This document shows, in pieces, positions 51,967-60,969 of a stretch of DNA of 64,000 bases. The translations under genes were made by a program, and so were the position numbers. Location: positions 1-64,000 of the forward strand of contig NZ_JAHLYT010000070.1 in NCBI RefSeq assembly GCF_025128095.1, in the 5' to 3' direction. The notes under the pieces are model-generated. The model was not told the origin of the DNA and did no database searches. It saw only the letters and a list, made by a program, of their open reading frames with translations. This stretch comes from Synechococcus sp. CS-1328 (lineage in GTDB: Bacteria > Cyanobacteriota > Cyanobacteriia > PCC-6307 > Cyanobiaceae). Position 1 is the stretch's first letter, and every line of letters begins with the position of its first letter.

Positions 51967-54801
51967 TTAACGCTGCCCCAGAGCCTTCAACATCTCCCAG
52001 GGCCGAAACTGTTGGCCCGAATCTTGATAGCGCAGCAGGCCTTTACGCAGATCATCCGCCAGCAGGATGGTCACCGGCGCGACCAGCATCCAGGGCAGCC
52101 AGGCGGCAGGGAAGGGGGCCATGGCGAACAACTCCGCCAGGGGCGGCGTCAGGATCAAGGCGGCGGTGAGGGCCAGCTCTGCCATCACCCCAATCCAGAG
52201 CAGGGGATTGTCCCGCCAGGCCGGCAGCGACCAGCCGCTGCTCCGTTCTCTGCGGCAGGCCAGCAACACGCCCACCTGGGAGAACACGATCAGGCAGAAG
52301 GTCACGGCGGAGGCCTGCCGCTGCAACCAGAGCAGGTCGGCCGGGGCGCTGTGATGCAACAGGGCCGGCGCCAGCTGCCGCAGCGCCGCCAGATCAAAGC
52401 CCGCCCCTTGCCACACCAGCAGATAGCCCCCCATGGCCAGCAAGGCTTCGATCAAGCCGAGAAACAGGTAGGCCCGCAGCAACAGGGCTCGGCTCAGCAA
52501 CGGCGTATCCCGCTTCCGGGGTGGTCGGCGCATGCCACCGGCTTCCGGTGGCTCCGCCCCCAGACCCAGGGCCGGCAGCAGATCGGTGCCCAGATCCACC
52601 GCCAGGATCTGCAGCACCGTGAGGGCCGCGGGGATGCGCAGCGCCACCATCGCCAGGAACGGCAGGATCTCCGGCACGTTGGAGGCAAGGATGTAGGTGA
52701 GAAACTTGCCGATGTTGCTCACCACGGCCCGCCCGTAGCGGATCGCCTCGATGATCGTGGCGAAGTTGTCGTCCAGCAGCACGATGTCCGCCGCTTCCCG
52801 GGCGACATCGGTGCCATTGCATCCCATCGCCAGGCCCACATCGGCGGCCCGCAGGGCCGGGGCATCGTTGACACCATCGCCGGTCACGGCCACCACCTCG
52901 CCGAGGGCGCGATAGGCCTGCACCAGCCGTAGCTTCTGCTCCGGAGCCATCCGGGCAAACACCAGACGGGTGCGGTATTTGAGCAGCTGGCGCAGCTGCA
53001 CATCACTGATCCGGGCCAGCGCGTCACCCTCGATCACCCGCACCGGATCCGCCTGACTGACGGCACTGGGCTCGAGCAGGCCGATCTGCTGGGCGATGGC
53101 CTGGGCGGTCACGCCGTAGTCGCCCGTCACCATGGTGACCTTGATGCCGGCCTCGCGGCAGCGCCGGATGGCCTCGGGAACCTCCGGCCGTGGGGGGTCG
53201 TACAACCCCAGCAACCCCACGAACACCTGCTGCTGCTCCAGCGCCTCACTGGCCTCCGTGCCGGACTCGACGCCTTCCGGCAGCAGCCGTATCGCCACGG
53301 CGATCACCCGGTAACCCTGGCTCGCCAGCAGGTCATTGGCCTCACGGATGCGGCGCCGATCAGGCTCCAGCAAGGGGGTCGGACCCGCCGCGGCCATGCC
53401 CGACACGCAGTGGTCCAGCACTTCCAGCGGCGCCCCCTTGGTGATGACCAGAGCCTGAGACTCCAGCCAGCCCCAGCCCTCTCCACTGGACTGCCAGCCC
53501 GGGCCCGCCTCGACCACCACGCTCATGCGACGGCGGTGCGAATCAAACGGAATCTCCTGGCGGCGGGGATGGCGCTGGGGCAACTGCTCGGGGTTCAGTC
53601 CGGCCGCATCGGCCGCCACCAGCAGGGCCGCCTCGGTGGGATCGCCCACCACATGTCGGGCCGGGGCCAGCTCGAGATGGGCGTTGGAACACAGGCACGA
53701 CCAGACCAGAAGCCAGTTGTGCAGCAGCGGATCCGGGTCGGGCAGCCAGGTGTCCTGCACCGCCATGCGATTGCAGGTGAGGGTGCCGGTCTTGTCGCTG
53801 CAGATCACGCTCACCGAGCCGAGCGTTTCGATCGCCGACAGACGCCGCACCAACGCGTTGCGCTGGGCCATGCGGCGCACGTTCAGGGCCAGGGCGAGGG
53901 TGACGCTGGGGAGCAGTCCCTCCGGCACATTCGCCACCAGGATCCCCACGGCGAACACCAGACCCTCCAACGGCCCCATACCGACAAACACCAGGCTGAG
54001 ACCGAACACGATCAGCCCCATCGAGACTGCGATCGTGGTGATCACCCGAACGATGCGGGCCACCTGCCGTTCGAGAGTGCTGGGGCTGCGTTCGGTGCTG
54101 GCCGTGAGGTGGGCCACCTGTCCAAACTCGGTCTCGGCGCCGGTGGCATAGACCACGGCGATGCCACGGCCGGCGGTCACGGTGGTGCCGGCCAGCACCA
54201 GATTGGAGCGCTCGCGCGTGGGGATCGGATGGTCACTGCGCTCCGGCGGCAGCGTTTCGGCCTGACGGGCCACCGGCAGGGATTCGCCGGTCAGAACCGA
54301 CACATCCAGGTAGAGCCGGATCGATTCGAGCAGGCGCCCATCCGCCGGCACCTGATCCCCTTCCTCCAGGGCGACCCGATCGCCCGGAACGAGCTGATCG
54401 GCCTGGCAGGTCTGCAGCTGACCATCGCGCCACACCTGCACCTGGCGGGGCAGGGCACGGGTCAGGGCGGCCAGGGTGCGTTCAGCCTGGAATTCCTGCC
54501 AGAAGGAAAACGCTCCGTTGATCAGCACCACGGCCCAGATCGCCCAGCCGAGGGCCGGGGTCCCCGCAACAAAGGCCAGGCCTCCGGCGATCCAGAGCAA
54601 CAGGGCCATGAAATGCACCAGCTGATCCACGAACCGCAGCCAGAGGGAGCGGCGATGCAGGGCAGGCAGGCTGTTGGGCCCGAAACGCTCCAGCCGCCGC
54701 AGGGCCTCAGCGCTGCTCAGCCCCGTCGGGGTGGTCTGCAGCGCGTCGCACACCTCGTTCTGCGGGAGCGACCAGATCGGCTGGGCGGCGGAGAGCAGCA
54801 C
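51967..54801 (-). CDS. cation-transporting P-type ATPase (P2 type)
   Basis: 944 residues with the complete P-type ATPase layout. Included are an N-terminal cation-ATPase domain, the actuator TGES in SVLTGESLPVA, the M4 segment ILVANVPEGLLPSVTLALALN, phosphorylation site CSDKTGTLT, hinge VAVTGDGVNDAPAL, and six C-terminal helices. PEGLLPSVT is nearer the Na+/K+ or H+ pump version than the SERCA PEGLPAVIT, so the ion is uncertain (Na+, Ca2+ or K+). It acts in the plasma or thylakoid membrane. An inverted repeat lies 92 bases upstream. Confidence 0.92.
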   Translation of the reverse strand: MLLSAAQPIWSLPQNEVCDALQTTPTGLSSAEALRRLERFGPNSLPALHRRSLWLRFVDQLVHFMALLLWIAGGLAFVAGTPALGWAIWAVVLINGAFSFWQEFQAERTLAALTRALPRQVQVWRDGQLQTCQADQLVPGDRVALEEGDQVPADGRLLESIRLYLDVSVLTGESLPVARQAETLPPERSDHPIPTRERSNLVLAGTTVTAGRGIAVVYATGAETEFGQVAHLTASTERSPSTLERQVARIVRVITTIAVSMGLIVFGLSLVFVGMGPLEGLVFAVGILVANVPEGLLPSVTLALALNVRRMAQRNALVRRLSAIETLGSVSVICSDKTGTLTCNRMAVQDTWLPDPDPLLHNWLLVWSCLCSNAHLELAPARHVVGDPTEAALLVAADAAGLNPEQLPQRHPRRQEIPFDSHRRRMSVVVEAGPGWQSSGEGWGWLESQALVITKGAPLEVLDHCVSGMAAAGPTPLLEPDRRRIREANDLLASQGYRVIAVAIRLLPEGVESGTEASEALEQQQVFVGLLGLYDPPRPEVPEAIRRCREAGIKVTMVTGDYGVTAQAIAQQIGLLEPSAVSQADPVRVIEGDALARISDVQLRQLLKYRTRLVFARMAPEQKLRLVQAYRALGEVVAVTGDGVNDAPALRAADVGLAMGCNGTDVAREAADIVLLDDNFATIIEAIRYGRAVVSNIGKFLTYILASNVPEILPFLAMVALRIPAALTVLQILAVDLGTDLLPALGLGAEPPEAGGMRRPPRKRDTPLLSRALLLRAYLFLGLIEALLAMGGYLLVWQGAGFDLAALRQLAPALLHHSAPADLLWLQRQASAVTFCLIVFSQVGVLLACRRERSSGWSLPAWRDNPLLWIGVMAELALTAALILTPPLAELFAMAPFPAAWLPWMLVAPVTILLADDLRKGLLRYQDSGQQFRPWEMLKALGQR

Positions 54802-54892
54802 GAAGCCTGAGCGGGAGGGTGATCCAAGAGTGGATCGCCAGACTCACGGCGTCAGTGGTTTCGGGCAGGGCGTTCGGGCCGCTCATTCTCCG

Positions 54893-54910
54893 AACCGTTG
54901 TCGAACGGTT
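54893..54910. promoter_or_regulatory. 7-bp inverted repeat upstream of the P-type ATPase
   Basis: AACCGTT (54893-54899) and AACGGTT (54904-54910) are perfect reverse complements around a 4-base centre. The element is in the gap between the ATPase start and the neighbouring gene and may be an operator or a terminator stem for the upstream minus-strand gene. Confidence 0.35.
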
Positions 54911-54967
54911 GCGGAAGCTGTCTCGGATAGCGATCACGGACAGCGCTCTCGCAGCAGAAGAAGACGC

Positions 54968-55366
54968 TCAGGAGACGTCGATGCCCCAGGCCTGGCGGAT
55001 CGCTGGATTGGTGAGTTCCCAGGCGTGCTCGGTGGGAACCACGGCGGCCCGATGTCGAGCCGGCTGAAGCTCGCGACGCTCCATCTCAGCGTGCAGCAGG
55101 CTGATGAAGCGTTCACTCTCCTGGCGCAGCACGGCCACATGAGCGGCACCGCCGGCCGCCGCGCGCATCTCTGGCTTGCTGGCACAGAGATCGAGACCCT
55201 GCAGATGCTCCTCCAACCAGACCCACTCGTAATGCAGCATCGAATCGCTGCAATCCTGCAGTTGCCGTTCATAGGCGCGCAGATGCCCCTCCAGTTGGGC
55301 CGGCGGCGTGGCTGGAGAGGGCGCCTTTGCGTTGAGGCGCTGCATGATCTCGCGCAGATGGCTCAT
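54968..55366 (-). CDS. conserved hypothetical soluble protein
   Basis: 132 residues, helical and hydrophilic (LREIMQRLNAK, HLRAYERQLQDCSDSMLHYEWVWLEEHL, VAVLRQESERFISLLHAEMERREL; each continuous in the frame). No domain is recognised. The reading frame has coding-like codon use and a reasonable ATG. It lies upstream of the P-type ATPase on the same strand. Confidence 0.55.
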   Translation of the reverse strand: MSHLREIMQRLNAKAPSPATPPAQLEGHLRAYERQLQDCSDSMLHYEWVWLEEHLQGLDLCASKPEMRAAAGGAAHVAVLRQESERFISLLHAEMERRELQPARHRAAVVPTEHAWELTNPAIRQAWGIDVS

Positions 55367-55519
55367 GCCTGGGCTGCAGACGGAACAATCGGATTGCTGG
55401 GAGGGTAGGAGCAGCAGCCGGGCCAGCGAACCAACCGATGCCGTGCCGTTACTGAAGCCGTGACCGACTCAAGCCGGTCCTGACTGACATCCCTTCCTGA
55501 CTGACTCCCACGACCCGGC

Positions 55520-56383
55520 CTAACCCAGCAGATCCTTGCGGATCTGGTGGATGCGGCTGAGCAGCTCGGCGCGCTTCTGCTGACGCAGGGCGTTGCGGGC
55601 CAGAAAATTGAGCAACGCCACCAGACCGACCAGCTCCAGCAGGCCACCGATCAAAGGCAACTCGTCGATCGCCTGCAAGGTGGCGCCCGTGAGTTTGAGC
55701 GCCACACCTGCCGCCACGGCCAGCAGCAGCAGCCGCGCCACCGGCAGCAGATCCGCGAAGGACTTCAGCTGGGTTGCTCCGAGCTTGCGCAGCAGCTGAT
55801 TGAGAAACTGAAGCGGCAACCGCAGGGCCTCTGCTGCAGAGGTCTCGGCCGCTGCCCTGGCAGGCTGCGGTGGGCGCGGGGCCAGGGGCGCAGGCTCGGC
55901 CACCGGGATCAAAGGGTTCAGGGCCTGCAGCACGGGTTTGTCGCGGAGATCCTCCAGGACGGGGGCTGCGGGGGGGCTCGCCACCGAGACAACCTTCGCA
56001 GGCATGACATCAAAGTGGATGTCGCCAGCTCTGGCAGCTTCGGGCGCTGACGCGATGACCGGTTCCGACGTCACGGTGGATTCCGTGGCGGCAACTGGTT
56101 CGGACGCCGCAACAGGATTCTCGATAGGCGGAGACTTCGGCTCAGAACCAGACTCCAGCTCAGCGACAGGCTCCGGCATCGGCTCAGCCGAAGGCACCGG
56201 CTCAGCCGCAGCCCCTGGCGCCTCCACTGATGGCTGCAACATCTCGGGCTCAGGGGGAGCTGGCTGCGCTGGCTCGACCGCCTCGGCAGTCGGCTCAAAC
56301 GCGGCTGGCTGCGCTTCAGCGGGCTGGGCTTCAACCAGTTGCGCTTCGGCGGGACCACCAGCTGGGGACTCGTTCTCCGGCAT
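55520..56383 (-). CDS. CAAD-domain membrane protein with long Pro/Ala/Glu-rich N-terminus
   Basis: 287 residues. The first ~190 are low-complexity (AEAQPAEAQPA, PEPVAELESGSEP and similar) and probably disordered. The C-terminal ~95 residues contain two membrane helices ([20 protein letters not shown] and LPLIGGLLELVGLVALLNFLA) and a basic end (QKRAELLSRIHQIRKDLLG). This fits the CAAD/CURT1-like domain of thylakoid membrane proteins, which in some species is fused to aminoacyl-tRNA synthetases. Start 56383 (MPENESPAGG) is preferred; the frame runs to 56452. It lies downstream of cysK on the same strand. Confidence 0.7.
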   Translation of the reverse strand: MPENESPAGGPAEAQLVEAQPAEAQPAAFEPTAEAVEPAQPAPPEPEMLQPSVEAPGAAAEPVPSAEPMPEPVAELESGSEPKSPPIENPVAASEPVAATESTVTSEPVIASAPEAARAGDIHFDVMPAKVVSVASPPAAPVLEDLRDKPVLQALNPLIPVAEPAPLAPRPPQPARAAAETSAAEALRLPLQFLNQLLRKLGATQLKSFADLLPVARLLLLAVAAGVALKLTGATLQAIDELPLIGGLLELVGLVALLNFLARNALRQQKRAELLSRIHQIRKDLLG

Positions 56384-56461
56384 CGGACCTTCGGCTGCGA
56401 CGGATGCTCCTCTTATACAGGGCCTCTGTGCACCCTTCATCGGTGACAACACGGGACCAGG

Positions 56462-57439
56462 TCAGACCGCCAGGCCCCGCTCGTTGAACACACCTTCAAA
56501 CAGGGCCGAACTGAGATAGCGCTCACCGGAATCGGGAAGCACCACCACGATCGTCTTGCCGGCGAACGCCTCCTCCCGCGCCAGCCGCAAGGCTGCAACG
56601 GTGGCCGCTCCGCAGGAAATGCCGGCCAGGATGCCTTCCTCGCTCATCAGACGGCGCGCCATATCGATCGCATCGTCGTCGCTCACCGTTTCGACGCGAT
56701 CGACCAGATCCAGATCCAGGTTGTCAGGAAGGAAACCGGCCCCGATGCCCTGGATCTTGTGGGATCCAGGCTGCAACGGCAGGTTGGCCTTGGTCTGGCT
56801 GATCACCGGACTGTTGACCGGCTCCACCGCCACCGAGACCAAGGGCTGGCCCAGGGTTGTCTTGATGTAACGGCTCACGCCGCTGATCGTGCCGCCGGTG
56901 CCGACCCCCGCCACCAGAACGTCCACCTGGCCAGCGGCGTCGTTCCAGATTTCGGGGCCGGTGGTGTCGTGGTGAATCTGGGGATTGGCGGGATTGCTGA
57001 ACTGCTGCAGCAGCACATAGCGATCCGGATCAGTTTCGGCCAGCTCCTTGGCAGCACCGATCGCCCCGCCCATGCCGAGCCGCCCCTCGGTGAGCATCAA
57101 CTTGGCGCCATAGGCCGTGAGCAGCTTGCGCCGCTCCAGGCTCATCGTGTCCGGCATGGTGAGGGTCAGGGGAATGCCACGCGAGGCCGCCACAAAAGCC
57201 AGGGCGATGCCGGTGTTGCCGCTGGTGGGTTCGATCAGCTCCTTGCCCTGACCCAGCAGACCGGCCTGTTCGGCCTGCCAGATCATGGCCGCACCGATGC
57301 GGCACTTCACCGAATAGGCGGGATTACGCCCCTCAATCTTGGCGAGAACCCTCGCCCCGCAACCGGCCGTGACCCGGTTGAGCTGCACCATCGGGGTGTT
57401 GCCGATGCTGAGGCTGTTGTCGGTATAGATCGGGCTCAT
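56462..57439 (-). CDS. cysK: cysteine synthase A (O-acetylserine sulfhydrylase)
   Basis: 325 residues, normal length. This PLP enzyme makes cysteine from O-acetylserine and sulfide. [12 protein letters not shown] starts the fold. The PLP lysine is in [34 protein letters not shown] binds substrate. The phosphate loop is [18 protein letters not shown], and SGGAATVA-like [13 protein letters not shown] and [14 protein letters not shown] end the domain. NPAYSVKCR instead of NPxxSVKDR is a known variant. A SulP transporter remnant lies just upstream. Confidence 0.95.
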   Translation of the reverse strand: MSPIYTDNSLSIGNTPMVQLNRVTAGCGARVLAKIEGRNPAYSVKCRIGAAMIWQAEQAGLLGQGKELIEPTSGNTGIALAFVAASRGIPLTLTMPDTMSLERRKLLTAYGAKLMLTEGRLGMGGAIGAAKELAETDPDRYVLLQQFSNPANPQIHHDTTGPEIWNDAAGQVDVLVAGVGTGGTISGVSRYIKTTLGQPLVSVAVEPVNSPVISQTKANLPLQPGSHKIQGIGAGFLPDNLDLDLVDRVETVSDDDAIDMARRLMSEEGILAGISCGAATVAALRLAREEAFAGKTIVVVLPDSGERYLSSALFEGVFNERGLAV

Positions 57440-57603
57440 CCGCCGGTTCCAAATCCGCTGGCACCCTAGGCAGCCCCATTTCAGATGCCTTGATCAGGTC
57501 GAAAGACCGATGCGATCAGGCGAACCAACCGGAGCCCGATCCCTAAGGTTCCCGACACTACGGCGGCCTGTATCGGGCAAGCGTCAGACGCTGTGCATGC
57601 GGA

Positions 57604-57954
57604 GTGCCTTCGGACCATTTCCCTTGTCATCAACTCCATGTCGCCTCCCGCTGCGCCGGCGTTCTCGCCGCCGGCAGTGTTCAACCGGAGGAGCACAACG
57701 CCATCGGCAGCTGCCAGGCGATCATGTTCGACCTCACCGATGTGTCCCATCTGGGGGTCACCGCGGCCCTTGCGGTCGAGAACGCGGCGGCGGAAGCCCT
57801 GGAGAAAGGCCGGCAGGTGTACGTGGTGGTGGGGGCCAACGGCACCACCCGCAAGCGCCTTGAGAGCCTGGGTCTCTACGCCAAGCTGCCGGCTGATCAC
57901 CTCGAGATCAGTCGCCATGAGGCGCCTGAGCGGGCGGGTGCAAGCCTGGTCTGA
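57604..57954 (+). pseudogene. SulP-family transporter remnant (STAS domain only)
   Basis: From about 57690 the frame reads AIMFDLTDVSHLGVTAALAVENAAAEA, KGRQVYVVVGANGTTRKRLESLGLY, LPADHLEISRHEAPE (continuous in the frame). This is the C-terminal STAS domain of SulP sulfate/bicarbonate permeases such as BicA. No membrane helices precede it; the upstream part (MPSDHFPCHQ...) is not family sequence. A deletion has therefore removed the transport domain. Whether the tail is still translated is unknown. Confidence 0.65.
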
Positions 57955-57981
57955 GCCCCGTCTGGTTCTGCAGGGCTTGGC

Positions 57982-58701
57982 TCAGCCGGGTTCTGCAGGG
58001 TTCAGTCCATGGGCCTCGCCATCGGCGGGTTCGAGGATCCCCAGCTCCTCCCGCCAATCGGCCACTGAGCTGTGCCAGCCCTGCTCCCAGCGGGCCACGG
58101 CCAGGCAGCTGGCCTGCCGAGCCATCGCCATGCCGTGCGCCACAGCTGCGCTCAGTCGCGGCAGGCGCTCGGTCTGGAAGCGGAAGGTCGCCAGTTGTCC
58201 GGCCGTGGTGAGCAGCACGTAGGCGGGAAAGCCGATCTGACAGGCGGTGATCGTCAACACCCCACTTTCCCCTTCGGGAGCTGTGCCGAATCCGCTCACC
58301 ACATGGTGAATGTCATGGGTGGTAGCGATCCGCTGGGTCAACCAGAGGGCCTGCGACTCGATCGACCTGGGGCGGAAGAATTCAGGGTCGTAGTTGAGCT
58401 GGCGGATCAACTGGGCGTAGCTCCGGCCGAGGCTTCCCTCTGGCAGCTGGATCAGCTGATCCAGGTCCGGCTGCAGGGGCGGGTAACGGCCATCCATCAT
58501 CTCGGCGCCGCCAGGCAGGCCGCGAAAGCGGCCGATGCAGGCTTCCATCTGCGGCGTGTCGAGCATGTTGTCGACCAGATCCGCCACCGAACCCAGATCG
58601 CCACCACTGCGGCCGATCGCCGCAAGCAATTTGAGGTTGTTGGCAGCCCTGAGCAGTTCGCCGAATCGAGACATCTCTGGAAGCGCGCCTTCCTCCAGCA
58701 T
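57982..58701 (-). CDS. COQ4-family protein
   Basis: 239 residues of the COQ4 family. The signature THDIHHVVSGFGTAPEGE carries the HDxxH...E metal motif. LVDNMLDTPQMEACIGRFR and FFRPRSIESQALWLTQRIA are typical surrounding helices. COQ4 works in ubiquinone synthesis in eukaryotes and proteobacteria, but cyanobacteria make plastoquinone, so the role is open. Start 58701 has a good AGGAGG site; an ATG at 58674 is the alternative. It lies between the SulP remnant and phoR. Confidence 0.82.
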   Translation of the reverse strand: MLEEGALPEMSRFGELLRAANNLKLLAAIGRSGGDLGSVADLVDNMLDTPQMEACIGRFRGLPGGAEMMDGRYPPLQPDLDQLIQLPEGSLGRSYAQLIRQLNYDPEFFRPRSIESQALWLTQRIATTHDIHHVVSGFGTAPEGESGVLTITACQIGFPAYVLLTTAGQLATFRFQTERLPRLSAAVAHGMAMARQASCLAVARWEQGWHSSVADWREELGILEPADGEAHGLNPAEPG

Positions 58702-58928
58702 CGCCCCTCCTCTGGCAACGCTGATAGGTTGCAGCCATGGGCCTACACCGTGCGGGGTCAGCTGTTCTTCGTGAGCAGCATCGATGTCCGCCAGGGCGTC
58801 GATGTGCACGAGCACCTGGCCCGGGTCAGCATCGACATGGCGGCAGAGGCCGGTGGACGGGGCGAAGACCTGGCTGGAGCCCACTGATGCCCTCGGCAGC
58901 CCGATTGTCTTTGCAGCCTGATGGTCTC

Positions 58929-60140
58929 TTAACGGCCTGATGGCCAGGCGCTGAACGGACGATCCAGCTGGCGGGTGCCCCGCGCCGGCAACCACAACTC
59001 CAGAACGGCACCCCCCTCGGGGTGGTTGCGGGCCTGCACCCGTCCGCCCTGGGTCACGGCGATCTGCTGCACGATCGACAGGCCCAGGCCACTGCCGGTC
59101 CGCTTGCTGCGCACCCGGGAAGGATCGCCGCGATAGAAGCGCTCGAACAGGTGGGTCAGATCCTGCTCGCTGAGGCCGGGGCCATGATCACGAACGCTCA
59201 GCAGCGTCCAGCCGCCGCTGCTGAGCAGGTCCACCTGCACGGCAGTGCCGTCAGGCGCATAGCGGATGGCGTTATCGAGCAGGTTGAGCAGGGCCCGATG
59301 CAACCGCGACCCATCGCCCCACACCACCGTCGGCGGCGGATCGTCCGCTTCCGGTCCCGGCTGCTGTTGCGGCGCCCGGAGCAGGACCAGCTCGATCCGC
59401 CGCTGTTCAGCCAGGGGGCGCAGACCTGCCCACACCTTCTCCACCAGGGAACCCAGATCGACCGGATCACTGCGACCCGGATCTCCAGGCAGGGCATTTT
59501 CCAGCCGCGACAGCTCCAGCAGATCTCCCACCAACTGCTGCAAGCGCAGCAGCTCCCGCTGCAGCCGTTCCACCAGCACCGCATGGCGACTGTTCACCTG
59601 GGAAGCGAGGCTGTCCCCCACCAGGAGAAGGGCCGTGAGGGGGGTCTTGAGCTCATGGGCCACATCGCTGACCCAGCGCTCCTGCTGCTCCAGCTGAGCC
59701 TCGAGGGAGCGGCGCGTCTGCAGCAGCACCGCCACCCAGCCATCGTCGCCGGGGAGGGCATGCACTTCGAGATCCTCCTCACCGTGCTGCCATTCCAGCC
59801 GCTGAAGCCGCTGCTGGCTGCGGGCGCTGTCGATGGCGCTGCGCAGCTGCGGAGCACGGCAGAGAGCCTGGAGCGGCTCACCCCGGTGCAGACCACCCTG
59901 GGGCAACTGCAGCAAGCGCACCGCCCGCGGATTGATGGTACGGATCACACCATCCCCATCCAGCAGCATCCAGCCCAGGGGTGCCGCCTCGATCCAACGC
60001 AGCAACTGGCGGCGGCCTGGGTGTTGCGGCGGTAAGGCGCGCCGTCGCCCCAGCCCCCGCCGCCGAGACCAACGCGCCAACCACAAGCCAGCGAGCAGAC
60101 CCGCCGCCACTCCAAGCCCCAATCCCACCACACCTTTCAT
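58929..60140 (-). CDS. phoR: phosphate-sensing histidine kinase PhoR/SphS
   Basis: 403 residues. One N-terminal membrane helix (VVGLGLGVAAGLLAGLWLARW) is followed by a PAS-like segment (APLGWMLLDGDGVIRTINPRAVRLL, continuous in the frame). The kinase core follows: H-box SDVAHELKTPLTALLL, N-box LLNLLDNAIRYAPDG, G1 VRDHGPGLSEQD, and G2 GSGLGLSIVQQIA. The single helix without a periplasmic domain is the PhoR/SphS layout, sensing through the Pst-PhoU system rather than phosphate itself. It is 29 bases downstream of phoB and in the same run as a CRP-type regulator and pstS genes, which supports the identity. Confidence 0.9.
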   Translation of the reverse strand: MKGVVGLGLGVAAGLLAGLWLARWSRRRGLGRRRALPPQHPGRRQLLRWIEAAPLGWMLLDGDGVIRTINPRAVRLLQLPQGGLHRGEPLQALCRAPQLRSAIDSARSQQRLQRLEWQHGEEDLEVHALPGDDGWVAVLLQTRRSLEAQLEQQERWVSDVAHELKTPLTALLLVGDSLASQVNSRHAVLVERLQRELLRLQQLVGDLLELSRLENALPGDPGRSDPVDLGSLVEKVWAGLRPLAEQRRIELVLLRAPQQQPGPEADDPPPTVVWGDGSRLHRALLNLLDNAIRYAPDGTAVQVDLLSSGGWTLLSVRDHGPGLSEQDLTHLFERFYRGDPSRVRSKRTGSGLGLSIVQQIAVTQGGRVQARNHPEGGAVLELWLPARGTRQLDRPFSAWPSGR

Positions 60141-60169
60141 CTCACGGCCGCAAGCGGCCCCAGCACCCC

Positions 60170-60874
60170 TCAGCCGAAGCGATAACCGAAGCCACGCACC
60201 GTCTGGACATGCTGCGGCGCCGACGGGTCGTCTTCGATCTTCTCGCGCAGCCAGCGGATGTGGACATCCACGGTCTTGGGATCACCGAAATAATCGAATC
60301 CCCAGAGACGCTCCAGCAGTTTGTCGCGGCTCCAGACCCGGCGTGGATGCTGCATGAACAGCTCCAGCAACCGAAATTCGCGGCGGGAGAGATTCACCTC
60401 CAGCCCATCGCGTAGAACCCGGCATTCCTCCGGATAGAGGCAGAGATTGGCGTGCTGCAGCACCTGGCGCTCCTCCCGTTGCTGCAGGGTGCTGCGGCGC
60501 AGCAGGGCGCGGCAGCGGGCCACCAGCTCGCGCATGCCAAACGGTTTGACGAGGTAGTCGTCGGCTCCCACCTCCAGGCCGAGCACCCGATCGGTTTCCG
60601 AATCGCGCGCACTCACCACCAGGATCGGGGTCTGGTTCTGCACCTGGCGCAGCTTGCGGCAGAGATCGAGGCCGCCGAGGCCCGGCAGCATCAGGTCCAG
60701 CACCACCAGGGCAAATCCATCACTCCCCTGCTGCGTCGCGTGGCCATGGAGCAGATCAAGGGCCTTGCGGCCATTGCTGCACCCCGTCACGGCGTAACCC
60801 TCCAGCGCCAGAGCCTCGCAGACAGTCTCGCGGATGGTGTCGTCATCCTCGACGACAAGAACAGAGGCAGGCAT
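60170..60874 (-). CDS. phoB: phosphate response regulator PhoB/SphR (OmpR family)
   Basis: 234 residues from ATG 60874. The receiver domain has VLVVEDDDTIRETV, the phosphorylated Asp in LVVLDLMLPGLGG, Ser in LVVSARDSE and Lys in DDYLVKPFGMRELV. The OmpR winged helix follows (LSRREFRLLELFMQHPRRVWSR, VDVHIRWLREKIEDD, VRGFGYRFG). The frame also starts at 60973, where its ATG overlaps the upstream stop as ATGA; that version adds 33 non-conserved residues. It activates the phosphate-starvation regulon. Confidence 0.93.
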   Translation of the reverse strand: MPASVLVVEDDDTIRETVCEALALEGYAVTGCSNGRKALDLLHGHATQQGSDGFALVVLDLMLPGLGGLDLCRKLRQVQNQTPILVVSARDSETDRVLGLEVGADDYLVKPFGMRELVARCRALLRRSTLQQREERQVLQHANLCLYPEECRVLRDGLEVNLSRREFRLLELFMQHPRRVWSRDKLLERLWGFDYFGDPKTVDVHIRWLREKIEDDPSAPQHVQTVRGFGYRFG

Positions 60875-60969
60875 GCCTCCATTGTCCGTGATGGTGTCCG
60901 TGATCGCCTCCTGGTTCAGCAGAGTGATCGGCTCGATCTCACCTGGCAATACCCCAGCCAGAGTGGCTG

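Noticed and set aside
53410-54810. 466-codon plus-strand frame antisense to the P-type ATPase
   Set aside because: His/Gln/Gly-rich composition typical of antisense reading of high-GC genes; the ATPase motifs are certain.
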